Shown here in pieces: positions 42,432 to 51,369 of a stretch of DNA of 64,000 nucleotides. Position 1 is the first letter of the stretch. Every line of letters starts with the position of its first letter. The translations under genes were made by a program, and so were the position numbers. A model generated the notes under the pieces. The model was not told the origin of the DNA, did not search any database, and saw nothing but the letters and a program-made list of their open reading frames with translations. The stretch is from Halococcus saccharolyticus DSM 5350. Its GTDB lineage: Archaea; Halobacteriota; Halobacteria; Halobacteriales; Halococcaceae. The stretch spans positions 262,980 to 326,979 of the forward strand of contig NZ_AOMD01000030.1 in NCBI RefSeq assembly GCF_000336915.1, given 5' to 3'.

Positions 42432-43169
42432 ATGGCAGCCGACCAGCCACTCGCCGGCCACGCGGCGATCGTCACTGGAGCCAGTTCGGGGATCGGGAGT
42501 GCGACGGCACACGCGCTCGCGCGCGATGGGGCGGACGTCGCACTCGCTGCACGACGGGAGGCGAAGTTGGAAGAACTCGCCGACGACCTCGAAACCGATC
42601 ACGGCGCTACGACCCTCGTCGCGCCGACCGACGTGACCGAGGAGGACGCGGTCGCGGAGCTGATCGACGGGACGGTCGACGCGTTCGGCGGCCTCGATAT
42701 CCTCGTCAACAACGCCGGCCTCGCGCGCGGATCGGCTGTCGAAGAGCTCTCGACCGAGGAGTACCGCACCATGATGGGCGTCAACGTCGACGGGTGTTTC
42801 TTCACGACGCGCGCGGCGCTCCCACATCTCCGGGCATCCGAGGGAAACCTGATCTTCGTCGGGAGCTTCGCGGGACAGTACCCCCGTCCGTTCAACCCGG
42901 TCTACGCAGCCACGAAGTGGTGGGTCCGTGGGTTCGCCCATAGCGTCGCCGGCGCGGTCGGGGAGGCGGGCGTCGGCGTCACTGTGGTCAACCCCTCGGA
43001 GGTGCGGACGGAGTTCGGCGACGACGAGAGTTTCGAAGAGCGGTTCGACGAGGGTGAGGTCACCGAACCCGACGAGATCGCCGACGCGATCGCGTTCGCC
43101 GCGCGCCAGGATCGCTCGACGGTGAGCGAACTCGACCTCTTCCGACGCGACAAGCTCAGCGACTTCTGA
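42432..43169 (+). CDS. Short-chain dehydrogenase/reductase
   Basis: The 245-residue SDR has TGASSGIGSATA, NNAGLARG, a serine in VGSFAGQYPRP and YAATKWW (Y-x-x-x-K), so the catalytic residues are present. It differs from its divergent neighbour enough to be a separate subfamily (NADP-dependent, like YdfG-type). Last 14 bases overlap the end of the convergent small gene. Confidence 0.89.
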   Translation: MAADQPLAGHAAIVTGASSGIGSATAHALARDGADVALAARREAKLEELADDLETDHGATTLVAPTDVTEEDAVAELIDGTVDAFGGLDILVNNAGLARGSAVEELSTEEYRTMMGVNVDGCFFTTRAALPHLRASEGNLIFVGSFAGQYPRPFNPVYAATKWWVRGFAHSVAGAVGEAGVGVTVVNPSEVRTEFGDDESFEERFDEGEVTEPDEIADAIAFAARQDRSTVSELDLFRRDKLSDF

Positions 43170-43575
43170 GTTCGACTGCGAGCGCGGCGGCGGGGTCGGC
43201 CGGTCCGCGGACGTATCTCGTGGGATCGCGCTCGACCGCGAAAGCGTGGATCGTGACCACCAGCCGCTCGGAATCGAGCGTCGCGCGCAGGACGGGACCG
43301 ACGCTCGTGACCGCGACGTACGGCGGCGCGGCGACCGGCTGTGCCGGGAGTTCCTCGTCGAGCGCGTCGACGGCCCCTGCAAGCGCCGCCGGCAGACGAT
43401 CGAGCACACCCGCACGATCGAGCGCACGTTGGAACGGATCGACCACCGCCGCCCGGTCGGTCGTCACCGCACCGTCCCACGAGTCGGCGACGGCGTCGGC
43501 ACACGCTAGGACGGTGTCGAGCAGGTCGGCGTGCGCGTCGAGGAGATACTCGCGAACGGTGACCGCCCCGGACAT
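43156..43575 (-). CDS. Conserved hypothetical protein, 139 residues
   Basis: A soluble helical N-terminal half (VREYLLDAHADLLDTVLACA) and a beta-rich C-terminal half (APPYVAVTSVGPVLRATLDS, RLVVTIHAFAVERD). I do not recognise the family, though it looks like a common haloarchaeal gene. An alternative GTG start at 43590 would form a GTGA overlap with the upstream rhodanese/MBL gene and add five residues. Likely in operon with it. Confidence 0.68.
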   Translation of the reverse strand: MSGAVTVREYLLDAHADLLDTVLACADAVADSWDGAVTTDRAAVVDPFQRALDRAGVLDRLPAALAGAVDALDEELPAQPVAAPPYVAVTSVGPVLRATLDSERLVVTIHAFAVERDPTRYVRGPADPAAALAVELRSR

Positions 43576-43586
43576 CGCTCGCTGGC

Positions 43587-44768
43587 TCACTCCGTGGACG
43601 CAGCGGCGCAGTTGTTCGGCCCGAGTTCGAGTTCGAACGCGGTCTCGTCGTCGGTTTGTTCCCGTCCGCGGTTGATCGCGACGATGCGTTCGTGGTTCGC
43701 CGGCCGCGGCCCCATCCGGTCGAGCACCCGCTCGACGAACCGCTCGCGATCGAGTGAGAACACGGGAAGTCGATCGCGGAGGTCACCGAGCCGCGCGGTG
43801 TACGCACCGCCAGCTTCCGGCTGCTCAGACGGACCGTGGTGGCCTGGCGCGACGAGCAAGTCGTCGTCGAGCGCGTCGAATCGCTCAGTCAGCGTGTCGT
43901 GGAGCGTCCCCGCGAGGTCATGCGCGCCGTCGGCACCGGCTTCGAGGTCCGGCCGCGGAACGCCGTCGAGAAACAGCGAGTCGCCAGTCAGCAGGGCGTC
44001 GCCGGCCCGGAACGCGAACGCGCCCGAGGTGTGGCCCGGTGCGGCGATCGCTTCGATCACCGTGTCGCCGAACGCGAGTGCTTCGCCGTCGGCGACCGTC
44101 GTGACGCCGTCGACGCCGCGTGCGGCGGCAGGCTCGGGAAGGATCGGCTCCGCCCCGGTTTCGGCTGCGAGCCGTCGAACGCCGCTCACGTGATCGGCGT
44201 GGAGATGGGTGTCGATCGCGTAGCGGAGGTCGACCCTGCGGTCCGCCGCATCCGCGGCGTACCGATCGACGAACGTCCGGAGCGGGTCGATCACTGCCGC
44301 CTCGCCGCCGGCGTGGACGAGATACGCAAGGCAGCCGCTGGAGGGGCGGCGGTACTGGACGACCGTCGCGGGCCCCTCGACATCGATCTCGTCCGCGTGA
44401 TAGACCCGCGCCCAGCCCGTCATCCCCTCGACGAGGTTGCGGGCCGCGACGCCCGCCTCGGCGAGCAGGTCGGCAACGTGATCGCTCGCCTCGCCGCGGC
44501 CACAGACCACCGTGATCGGCTCGTCGAGTTCGAGATCGGCGGCGAGGTCGTCGACTCCGCCGGTGACCTCGGCCTGAAGGAATCGGGCGTAGGGAACGTG
44601 CTCGCGCTCGATCGACGGCCCCTCGATGGCCCACGACGCGACTTCGTCGCGGTCGCGGACGTCGAGTAGCGCCACCGGCTCCCCGGCGTCGATGGCGCGC
44701 GCGAGTGCAGCGGGGGCGATCGCGTCCGTCTCCGGTGTGGAGTCGGACTCGGACGTGGCGTCGCTCAT
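43587..44768 (-). CDS. Rhodanese domain fused to metallo-beta-lactamase domain
   Basis: The 393-residue protein has an N-terminal rhodanese domain (ALLDVRDRDEVASW, active-site cysteine in VVCGRGEASD, residues about 20-125) and a C-terminal metallo-beta-lactamase domain with THLHADHVSG, PGHTSGA, GDSLF and APGHHG. The MBL half resembles persulfide dioxygenase/ETHE1-like enzymes, so the pair probably handles sulfane sulfur or glutathione-like persulfides. Divergent TATA-like GGATAAGC at about 44790-44797 is 22-29 bases upstream. Confidence 0.9.
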   Translation of the reverse strand: MSDATSESDSTPETDAIAPAALARAIDAGEPVALLDVRDRDEVASWAIEGPSIEREHVPYARFLQAEVTGGVDDLAADLELDEPITVVCGRGEASDHVADLLAEAGVAARNLVEGMTGWARVYHADEIDVEGPATVVQYRRPSSGCLAYLVHAGGEAAVIDPLRTFVDRYAADAADRRVDLRYAIDTHLHADHVSGVRRLAAETGAEPILPEPAAARGVDGVTTVADGEALAFGDTVIEAIAAPGHTSGAFAFRAGDALLTGDSLFLDGVPRPDLEAGADGAHDLAGTLHDTLTERFDALDDDLLVAPGHHGPSEQPEAGGAYTARLGDLRDRLPVFSLDRERFVERVLDRMGPRPANHERIVAINRGREQTDDETAFELELGPNNCAAASTE

Positions 44769-44813
44769 GGATACGGTACGCACTCGTCGGGGATAAGCGC
44801 ACCCGGGACAGCA

Positions 44814-44819
44814 CTAAGT
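44814..44819 (+). promoter_or_regulatory. TATA box for the rubrerythrin-like gene
   Basis: CTAAGT, 23-28 bases before the ATG at 44842; sits opposite the promoter of the rhodanese/MBL gene in a 73-base divergent gap. Confidence 0.4.
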
Positions 44820-44841
44820 GTCAGCCGAAGGATGGTGATGC

Positions 44842-45495
44842 ATGGACGGCGAGACCCTGATCGACGACGTGCGGGACGCGAAGGCGACCCGGCTCGATCG
44901 GCTCGGCGGGACCAAGTGGCTGCTCGCGGCGACGGGGGCCGACCTCGAAACCGAGCGCGTCCTCCGGGTGGCGGCAGCGAGCGAGGCGGCCGCGGCTACG
45001 ACGTTCGAGCAGTGGGCCGACGACGAGGGAAGCGATCGGGCGCGCGAGGCGTTCGCATCGGTCGCGGCGCTCGAACGCGACCACGCGGCCCGGGTCACGG
45101 ACCACCTCGACGAAGATCCCGAGTCGGGGGCCGACCCCGAACCGGACGCCGCGCCTAGCGCGCTCCACGAGCACCTCCGAAGCCTCGACGACACCTCCAA
45201 GCGCGTCGGTGCGGGCCTCGTCGGACGGCCGCTCGTGAGCGATCGTACCACCGTCCAGATCGTGAGCTTCTTCGTCAACGAGGCGGACGAGCGCCGTGCC
45301 GATCTCTTTCGAGAACTCCGAACCGAAACCGGCGAACTTCTCGACGAGGGGGCGACGGTGCTCGATGCGGTCTGCACCACGGACGACGACTGGGAGCGCG
45401 CCTGCGAGGCCGCCACGGGGACGATCGACGTCGCGTACGACGAGTTCGCGGGTGATCTCGACGCGATGGGGCTCGATCCACGCTCGATCTGCTGA
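44842..45495 (+). CDS. Ferritin-like/rubrerythrin-family haloarchaeal protein
   Basis: The 217-residue, almost all-helical acidic protein has the haloarchaeal rubrerythrin-like opening (ETLIDDVRDAKATRLDRLGG) and Glu-rich helices with E-x-x-H-like spacing (ALERDHAARV), but not the full di-iron EExxH set of true rubrerythrin, and no rubredoxin cysteines. Possibly a four-helix bundle with a modified or absent metal site. Function unknown. Confidence 0.72.
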   Translation: MDGETLIDDVRDAKATRLDRLGGTKWLLAATGADLETERVLRVAAASEAAAATTFEQWADDEGSDRAREAFASVAALERDHAARVTDHLDEDPESGADPEPDAAPSALHEHLRSLDDTSKRVGAGLVGRPLVSDRTTVQIVSFFVNEADERRADLFRELRTETGELLDEGATVLDAVCTTDDDWERACEAATGTIDVAYDEFAGDLDAMGLDPRSIC

Positions 45496-45541
45496 GTCGT
45501 GCCGTCGCAGGCGCGGAGGACTGCCGAGAGCGGAGCGTGTC

Positions 45542-46021
45542 TCAGATCGAAAACTCGTAGAGGTCGTCGCCGACGTGGTGGACCGACGCGACGACCTTCC
45601 CCGAATCCCCGTCCATCTCGGTGCCGTCGACGAGCGCACGTCCGATCGCGAGCGCTTTGCCATGGGCCTCTTCGACGATCACGACGTGCTGGTTCGCCTC
45701 GATTCCGGGATCGGCTTCGGTGATGCCTGGCCGCATCACGTCCGCACCGTCGGAGACGAACGAGATCGCGCCGGTGTCGACGGTGACGACGCCCGTCTCG
45801 GGCGGGTGGGCGTTCGCGCCGCGCACCGTGAGAAAGGGGTCGTCGTCGAGATAGATCACGAGCGGCTCGCCGTCGACGAGGACGAGGTCACGATCGCTTT
45901 CGGCGAACTCGACGCGCTCGTAGGTGTCACCAGCGAGATCGACGCCGAGCCGATCGGCGAGCGTCCGCTCGATCTCGTCGACCGCGTCGCTTCTGAGGTG
46001 GTGTCGGGATCTGACCTGCAT
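45542..46021 (-). CDS. PUA-domain RNA-binding protein (Tma20/MCT-1-like)
   Basis: The 159-residue protein has an N-terminal alpha/beta pre-PUA region (MQVRSRHHLRSDAVDEIERT) and a C-terminal PUA domain (VMRPGITEADPGIEANQHVVIV, then GKALAIGRALV), the layout of archaeal MCT-1/Tma20 homologues, which relate to tRNA or ribosome recycling. A TATA-like ATTTATC at 46045-46051 is 24-30 bases before the ATG. Confidence 0.88.
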   Translation of the reverse strand: MQVRSRHHLRSDAVDEIERTLADRLGVDLAGDTYERVEFAESDRDLVLVDGEPLVIYLDDDPFLTVRGANAHPPETGVVTVDTGAISFVSDGADVMRPGITEADPGIEANQHVVIVEEAHGKALAIGRALVDGTEMDGDSGKVVASVHHVGDDLYEFSI

Positions 46022-46044
46022 ACCCTCCCCTGCCGACCGGCGGG

Positions 46045-46051
46045 GATAAAT
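46045..46051 (-). promoter_or_regulatory. TATA box for the PUA-domain gene
   Basis: ATTTATC on the minus strand, 24-30 bases upstream of the start codon at 46021. Confidence 0.45.
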
Positions 46052-46135
46052 CGTGCGCCAGCGACGCGGACACAACTCGGATACGACAGCGTACCGACGC
46101 GAAGAGGTAAGTGCGCGGGCGTCGAAGACGATCGT

Positions 46136-46444
46136 ATGTGGGGGTCCCGGCGCACCCGGGAGAGCAAGACGGTCACCTGTATTGCGTGCGGCGGCTCGGT
46201 CCGGCGCTCGGAGGCGCGCGAGTACGACAAGCACGGCGACCGATGGGAACGCACAGGAAAAGAGTTCGAACACCTCTGCAAGGACTGTTATCGGGATCTC
46301 TGCCACCAGCCGCGCGACGATCTCGAAGCCCTGCTCGTCGAGATCCACGCCATCGAGGGGACCGCGTCGCAGACCGCGTTCCTCCGGCGATACGACGAGA
46401 TCGTTGAGGAACGCTACGGCCCGCTCGAAGAGCGCGAGCGCTGA
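46136..46444 (+). CDS. Small zinc-finger-like haloarchaeal protein
   Basis: The 102-residue protein begins MWGSRRTRESKTVTCIACGG and has paired cysteines CIAC (about residues 15-18) and CKDCYRDLC (about 49-57), consistent with a zinc finger, then a helical acidic tail. I do not recall a firm family name. TATA-like AGGTAAG near 46105 lies about 28 bases before the ATG. A role in nucleic-acid binding is only inferred from the zinc-ribbon look. Confidence 0.68.
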   Translation: MWGSRRTRESKTVTCIACGGSVRRSEAREYDKHGDRWERTGKEFEHLCKDCYRDLCHQPRDDLEALLVEIHAIEGTASQTAFLRRYDEIVEERYGPLEERER

Positions 46445-46534
46445 TCGCGGCTCGCCGTTCTCTCCCCTGTCGTGCACGCGTCCCTGCAACCGCGCTGCCA
46501 GAACGACTAATTGTTGGCTTCCCGTAGCCCGGTC

Positions 46535-47821
46535 ATGAGCGATCAAGCAGCCGCCGGCACCACCGAGGGCCAGGGACCGGTCGAGATCGACGAGGAACTC
46601 GCCCGCCACCTCGAGAACAAGCGTGAGGAGCTGTTCGAGAAGTTCGAGATCCGCGACGAGTTCCCCGACGCGGTGCTCGAAGAGGCCGAAGCCCGCACCG
46701 AGGGCGTCGAGAGCGAAATCGACGCCGAACTCGACGATCGCCGGGATCTCCGCGATCTGACGACGTGGACCACCGACCCGGTCGACGCACGCGACTTCGA
46801 CGACGCACTCAGTATCGAGAAGGGTGAGGAGGAGTTCGTACTCCACGTCCACATCGCGGACGTGACCCACTACGTCCACCCCGAGAGCGAGATGTGGGCC
46901 GAGGCGGTCGAGCGTGCCAACACGGTGTATCTGCCCGATCACACCGTCCACATGCTGCCCGCGACGCTCGCCGAAACGGTTTGTTCGCTCGTGCCCGACG
47001 AGGACAGATTAGCTCACACCGTCGAGATGCATCTCGATCGCGAGACCCTCTCCTTCGAGTCGATCGACATCTACAAATCGGTGATCCGGAGCGACGAACG
47101 ACTCACGTATACGCAGGCCGAGCGCCGGCTCGACGATCCCGAGAGTGCGCTTCACGAGGAGAGTTCTCTAGTGTTCGAACTCGCCGACCGCCTCCACGAG
47201 CAGCGCAAGGAGGACGGTTCCCTCGTTCTCAATCCGCGCCGGGACCGCGCCCACACCATCATCGAAGAATGCATGCTGAAGGCGAACAAGGCCGTGACTC
47301 ACGAGCTGATGTGGAACCGAGGGGTCGAGGCGATGTACCGCGTCCATCCCCAGCCCTCGCCCGACCAGTGGGACGACGCGCTCCAAGAGATCCAGGAGCT
47401 CGACGGTGTGTCGATCCCTGGCGACGCGTGGGGCGACGATCCCCGGATCGCGGTGAATGCCACCCTGGAGGAGGCCCCCGAGCGACAGTTGGGAAAGATC
47501 CAGTATGCCGTGATGAAGGTAATGCCCCGTGCCCGCTATATGAACGACCCCTTCGGCGGGCATCACGCGCTCAACTTCGATATTTATGGGCACTTCACCA
47601 GCCCGATCCGGCGACTCTCGGATCTCGTGAACCACTGGATCGTCCACGCGAACGACGTGCCCGAGAACCTGTTACAGCTGTGTGATCACGCCTCCGACCA
47701 GCAACAGGCCGGCGAGAAGTGCGAACGCGAGTACAAGCAGTTCCTGGAGGAAGTCGGGCTGGATGCGGACGCGGTGAACAATCGGGGTATCGAAGTCGTG
47801 GAGGAGACTGATGCAGAATGA
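46535..47821 (+). CDS. RNB-domain ribonuclease (RNase II/R family), short form
   Basis: The 428-residue protein is built around the RNB catalytic domain, with the metal-binding PVDARDFDDALSIE (aspartates near residue 90), HIADVTHYV, and the downstream ECMLKANKAV and FTSPIRRLSDL motifs. It lacks the cold-shock and S1 RNA-binding domains of bacterial RNase R (about 800 residues) and has an extra acidic N-terminus. It is expected to degrade RNA 3' to 5'. A TATA-like CTAATTG near 46508 is 20-27 bases upstream of the ATG at 46535. Confidence 0.92.
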   Translation: MSDQAAAGTTEGQGPVEIDEELARHLENKREELFEKFEIRDEFPDAVLEEAEARTEGVESEIDAELDDRRDLRDLTTWTTDPVDARDFDDALSIEKGEEEFVLHVHIADVTHYVHPESEMWAEAVERANTVYLPDHTVHMLPATLAETVCSLVPDEDRLAHTVEMHLDRETLSFESIDIYKSVIRSDERLTYTQAERRLDDPESALHEESSLVFELADRLHEQRKEDGSLVLNPRRDRAHTIIEECMLKANKAVTHELMWNRGVEAMYRVHPQPSPDQWDDALQEIQELDGVSIPGDAWGDDPRIAVNATLEEAPERQLGKIQYAVMKVMPRARYMNDPFGGHHALNFDIYGHFTSPIRRLSDLVNHWIVHANDVPENLLQLCDHASDQQQAGEKCEREYKQFLEEVGLDADAVNNRGIEVVEETDAE

Positions 47822-47950
47822 AGGAAATCTCTGCGTCGTCGATCCCGGCGACATCGAAACGAAGTGACTGAGCCCGAAACCGTAGAAGACAGTCGGGATA
47901 GGTGAGTTCTCGACGAGGCCGGTCGATGAACGAGAGTGATACGCCAGACG

Positions 47951-49237
47951 TCAGTCGGTCGCCGTCTCTGTGGCGCTCGGAGCACGACTCGCGCTCTGGA
48001 GCTTGCCGATCCGCCAGCGAAGGACGACGACCGTCACGAGGCCCACGACGAGAGCACCGTTCATGACGTACAGCGCGCTCGTGTAGTTCCCCGTCGATTC
48101 GAGGATCGTCGAGGCGAGCTGTGGGCCGGCCACGCCGGCGACGCCCCACGCCGTGAGCGCGTAGCCGTGGATCGCGCTGACCTCCTCCGTGCCGAAGAGG
48201 TCGCTGAGGTACGCCGGCAGGCAGGCGAACCCGCCGCCGTAGCACGTGATGACGAGGAAGATGATCCCCGCGAGGAGCCAGACGCCCGTAACCTGTGGCA
48301 TCACGAAGAAAGCGACGATCTGAATGGCGAAAAACGCCGCGTACGTCGTCGTCCGCCCGATGTAGTCCGAGAGGGAGGCCCACGCGATGCGACCGCCGCC
48401 GTTGAAAATGCCGATGTAGCCGGTGATGAACGCGGCAGTCGTCGCGCTCGCGCCGGCGATCTGCTGGAGCATCGGCGAGGCAAAGGCGAGCAGCATGATC
48501 CCCGCCGAGACGTTGATGAAGACGATGAGCCACACCATCCAGAAGCGCGGCGACGTGCGTGCTTCCTTCGCGGTGAGGTTGGCGAGTCCCGACAGCGCAC
48601 TCCTCGCTTCCTCCTGGTTTTCCGGTGTGTCCTCCATTCCTTCGGGGAGCCATCCGTCCGGTGGCTTGGCGAGATAGCTCGATCCCGCCGCCATCAGAAC
48701 GAAGTACAACGCTCCGAGAGCGAAAAAGGCCGTTGCGACGCCGTAGCCCTGGATCAAGAAGTTCCCGAGCGGGCCGGTCAGCAGCGCGCCGGCACCGAAC
48801 CCCATCACCGCGAGGCCGGTGGCCATCCCGCGGCGGTCGGGGAACCACTCGACGAGCGTCCCGATCGGTGTGATGTATCCGAGTCCGATCCCCATCCCGC
48901 CGACGACCCCGAAGGTGGCGAGAAAGAGTGGGAGGCTTCCCAGAAGGACACTCACGCCGGAACCGACCATCCCGAGGCCGTACAGGACGGCCGCAGCCAG
49001 CCCGGATTTCCGTGGGCCGTACTTCTCGACGTAGCTACCGAGGAAGGCGGCCGTGATCCCGAGGACGAACACCGCGATGGAGAACGCGGTCGTCACGCTC
49101 GACGTGCTCCAGCCCAGCGTCTCGTTCAGCGGTATCTGGTAGATACTGTACGCGTAAATACTGCCGATCGACAGGTGGATCGCGACGGCCGACGCCGCGA
49201 TCAACCATCGGTTCTTGTCCGTGCCTGTGGCTGACAT
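47951..49237 (-). CDS. OFA (oxalate/formate antiporter) family MFS transporter
   Basis: The 428-residue protein has twelve membrane segments and OFA features: SIGSIYAYSIYQIPL at helix 1, WSTSSVTTAF, and GGMGIGLGYITPIGTLVEWFP at helix 4-5. OFA members exchange small carboxylates such as oxalate and formate; the substrate here is not certain. A TTATTAA element on the minus strand (about 49258-49265) lies 21-28 bases upstream of the ATG. The 259-base gap beyond it has no gene. Confidence 0.9.
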   Translation of the reverse strand: MSATGTDKNRWLIAASAVAIHLSIGSIYAYSIYQIPLNETLGWSTSSVTTAFSIAVFVLGITAAFLGSYVEKYGPRKSGLAAAVLYGLGMVGSGVSVLLGSLPLFLATFGVVGGMGIGLGYITPIGTLVEWFPDRRGMATGLAVMGFGAGALLTGPLGNFLIQGYGVATAFFALGALYFVLMAAGSSYLAKPPDGWLPEGMEDTPENQEEARSALSGLANLTAKEARTSPRFWMVWLIVFINVSAGIMLLAFASPMLQQIAGASATTAAFITGYIGIFNGGGRIAWASLSDYIGRTTTYAAFFAIQIVAFFVMPQVTGVWLLAGIIFLVITCYGGGFACLPAYLSDLFGTEEVSAIHGYALTAWGVAGVAGPQLASTILESTGNYTSALYVMNGALVVGLVTVVVLRWRIGKLQSASRAPSATETATD

Positions 49238-49496
49238 CCTCTAACAGCACGTTCTATCGTTAATAACAAGTTTTGGTTAGCGAAACGGTTGCCGATTCTT
49301 GCGCGCAGGCGAAAGAAGTTTTTCCTTGCACTAACTACCAACCGTTCCGTTGTCCAAGACGGGCTCCGCATCGGGTCAGTCACGACGTACAGCTCCGCGG
49401 TCCGAACGCGTTCGTCGCGATGGGCCACCGGCGGCAGTGCAGATTTCCGATGGCGCGAAACGTCACGACGGCGGTCGTCCGAACGCGCCACGCCGA

Positions 49497-50246
49497 TCAC
49501 TTGCCCATCGAAGCGGGGACGGTCGGGACGACCGGCATTCGCGACGTGGCGAGATAGGTCGCTTTCCGGAGCGCACCCTTCGTATACTGACGCGCGCTGC
49601 GGTGGATCGGCGTTCGTTTACCTTTGATCTCGGTCGCGCCCGCACGCATTGCCTCGACGACCGCCTCGCCGTCGATGGCCTCGGAACGAAGCGACGCCGC
49701 GTCGAGATCGATCCGGATCTCGGTGTAGGCTCGGCCGACGTTCGGGAGGGTATGAGCGTCGCTCGCGCCGACCTTTGGGTAGTCGTGTGCGGCCGCGAAC
49801 GCTCGTGCTCGACGGTTCCGGTAGCCCGTGAAGACCATCGAGTTGTAGACTTCGATCGCATCACAGTCGGAGAGGTTCCGCTTTCTAACGCCGTGACGGC
49901 TCCGCTGGAAGGGATGGGGGACGACTGCGACACCGCCGAGATCACGCACTCGTTCGACCGTTTCAGTGAGCGACCGTCCCCGTTTCGGACGGGTTTCGAC
50001 CCCGATGGCGAGCAGGTGGCCATGGCTGGTCGAGACCTCGACACCTGGAATCCCGAGCAGGCCGTACTCGGGTGCGAGCTCGGCCGCCCGGAGCGACTCC
50101 TCGATGGCGTCGTGGTCGGTGACGACGATCCCGTCGAGTTCGAGGTCGGCCACGTGTTCGAGGAGGAGCTCGACCGGCTCCCGGCCGTCGTACGAGCCCT
50201 CCGAGTGGACGTGCGGATCGATGGCGACCGTGGCCGTCTCGGTCAT
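49497..50246 (-). CDS. PHP-domain metal-dependent phosphoesterase
   Basis: The 249-residue protein has the PHP metal sites DPHVHSEGS, TDHDAIEE, GIPGVEVSTSHGH, HPFQRSRHG and GASDAHT, so a trinuclear-metal phosphatase fold is clear. Stand-alone PHP proteins include histidinol-phosphatases and nucleotide phosphoesterases; nothing near suggests which. The C-terminus ends in a basic segment. A TAATAAAC element at 50273-50280 lies 27-34 bases upstream. Confidence 0.9.
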   Translation of the reverse strand: MTETATVAIDPHVHSEGSYDGREPVELLLEHVADLELDGIVVTDHDAIEESLRAAELAPEYGLLGIPGVEVSTSHGHLLAIGVETRPKRGRSLTETVERVRDLGGVAVVPHPFQRSRHGVRKRNLSDCDAIEVYNSMVFTGYRNRRARAFAAAHDYPKVGASDAHTLPNVGRAYTEIRIDLDAASLRSEAIDGEAVVEAMRAGATEIKGKRTPIHRSARQYTKGALRKATYLATSRMPVVPTVPASMGK

Positions 50247-50272
50247 CGATACAACACCATCTCCCGGATCGG

Positions 50273-50280
50273 TAATAAAC
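50273..50280 (-). promoter_or_regulatory. TATA box for the PHP-domain gene
   Basis: GTTTATTA on the minus strand, 27-34 bases before the ATG at 50246. Confidence 0.45.
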
Positions 50281-50428
50281 GCTCCCTCTAAGGAGTGTGA
50301 ACAGTAGCTGTGCGGCGACGAGTGGTCGTGTCGTGATCCGAGTTCGTGGATAGTGGCTTCGAGACGTCAGAATCGCCCACCATCGCTGGCATGCACCGAG
50401 ATTATCCGAGTGCAACGAGATCTACGAC

Positions 50429-50520
50429 GGACTCGCCGGGACCGAGCAAACGCTTCGCGTTTGCGAGGGTCGGCGAGTCCACGACTGAACGAGCGAAGCG
50501 AGTGAAGGAGTGGACTCGCC
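50429..50520. repeat. Inverted repeats carrying the tRNA-Ala 3' end
   Basis: GGACTCGCCGGGA from the tRNA-Ala acceptor/T arm recurs at about 50429-50442; the reverse complement GGCGAGTCCA appears at 50472-50481 opposite TGGACTCGCC (50511-50520) of the tRNA itself. Between them is a hairpin (GCAAACGC TTC GCGTTTGC) and a GAACGAGCGAAGCGAGTGA repeat. The whole segment follows the tRNA on its strand. Confidence 0.55.
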
Positions 50521-50582
50521 GGGATTCGAACCCGGGGCCTCTTCCTTGCGAAGGAAGCGATCTACCACTGATCTACGAGCCC
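50511..50582 (-). tRNA. tRNA-Ala (CGC)
   Basis: The 72-base gene folds normally: acceptor GGGCTCG/CGAGTCC (G-T wobble allowed) with discriminator A, anticodon arm CTTCC TTCGCAA GGAAG giving anticodon CGC, and T arm CCGGGTTCGAATCCCGG. CCA is not encoded, no intron. Its 5' end is ten bases after the rhomboid stop codon, so it is probably processed from the rhomboid transcript or has an internal promoter. Confidence 0.95.
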
Positions 50583-50592
50583 GCACCCACTC

Positions 50593-51210
50593 CTATCCGG
50601 GCGGCCCGCTTGTAACTTGCGTTCTGTCCCGCGGTTCGCCGACCGCCAACAGCCCCATTCGCCCGGCGAGCAACCCGAGCAAGAACCCGGTGAAGTGCGC
50701 GACCAGCGCGACGCCGGGAGCGCCGGTCAGTACCGTGACCACGATCGCGAGCACCGCGAACAGCGCGATCTGAGCCCGCCGACTCAGTCGAAGGACGTCG
50801 AGCACCGACCCCGACACCGGATTGCCGGCGACGACGTACCCCAGTAAGGCGAAGATCGCGCCACTCGCACCGAGCACTCGACTGCCCGGTAGTAGCATCA
50901 CTTGGGCGAGGCCCGCGAGCACACCCGTCGTGATGAAGAAGACGTGATATCGAAACCACGTGGTCGAACGCTCGACGATCAGCCCGACGAGGACGAGCAT
51001 GATCGCGTTGCTCACGAGGTGTGCGGGGCCGGCGTGGGCGTACACACTGGTGATCAGCGACCACGGTCGGAGCGGGAAGGTCGGACCGAGAACGAACAGG
51101 AACTGCGACAGACCGAGCAAACCGAGCAGCTTGGTGGCCTCGTTGACGACGAACACGACGGCCATGATCGCGAGCGTCTGGACCGTCGGACTTCCCGCGA
51201 GGCGACCCAT
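50593..51210 (-). CDS. Rhomboid-family intramembrane serine protease
   Basis: The 205-residue membrane protein has six hydrophobic segments. The catalytic serine lies in GASGAIFALLG, the histidine in VAHFTGFLLGLL, and an upstream HLVSNAIML motif is present, so both catalytic residues are intact. It should cleave membrane-spanning substrates. A TATA-like GTTTTCTATC near 51230-51239 lies about 25 bases upstream of the ATG. Confidence 0.92.
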   Translation of the reverse strand: MGRLAGSPTVQTLAIMAVVFVVNEATKLLGLLGLSQFLFVLGPTFPLRPWSLITSVYAHAGPAHLVSNAIMLVLVGLIVERSTTWFRYHVFFITTGVLAGLAQVMLLPGSRVLGASGAIFALLGYVVAGNPVSGSVLDVLRLSRRAQIALFAVLAIVVTVLTGAPGVALVAHFTGFLLGLLAGRMGLLAVGEPRDRTQVTSGPPG

Positions 51211-51352
51211 ACACGCCGTTGTGGCTCGTGATAGAAAACTGCACGGGTGGTGCGAGCCGAGCGCGTGAGCGATCAGTTCCGGCGAACGCCACCCGTCGAC
51301 CCGGGCGAAGCGCCGAGTCGTTCAGTTCCAGGAGATGGTGTCCTCGATTTTC

Positions 51353-51369
51353 GTAAACCGTCGGTTTAC
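51353..51369 (-). terminator. Hairpin downstream of rpsJ
   Basis: GTAAACCG T CGGTTTAC, eight-base arms around one base, with a second stem CGGAACC/GGTTCCG at about 51404-51420, lies after the rpsJ stop. This may end the tuf-rpsJ transcript, though archaeal terminators usually need only a T-tract, so the role is uncertain. The rest of the 262-base gap to the rhomboid gene has no gene. Confidence 0.3.

Noticed and set aside
49273-49496. Short frames in the gap after the OFA transporter
   Set aside because: Both strands give basic or Arg-rich peptides without homology signals; the gap is taken as promoter and spacer.
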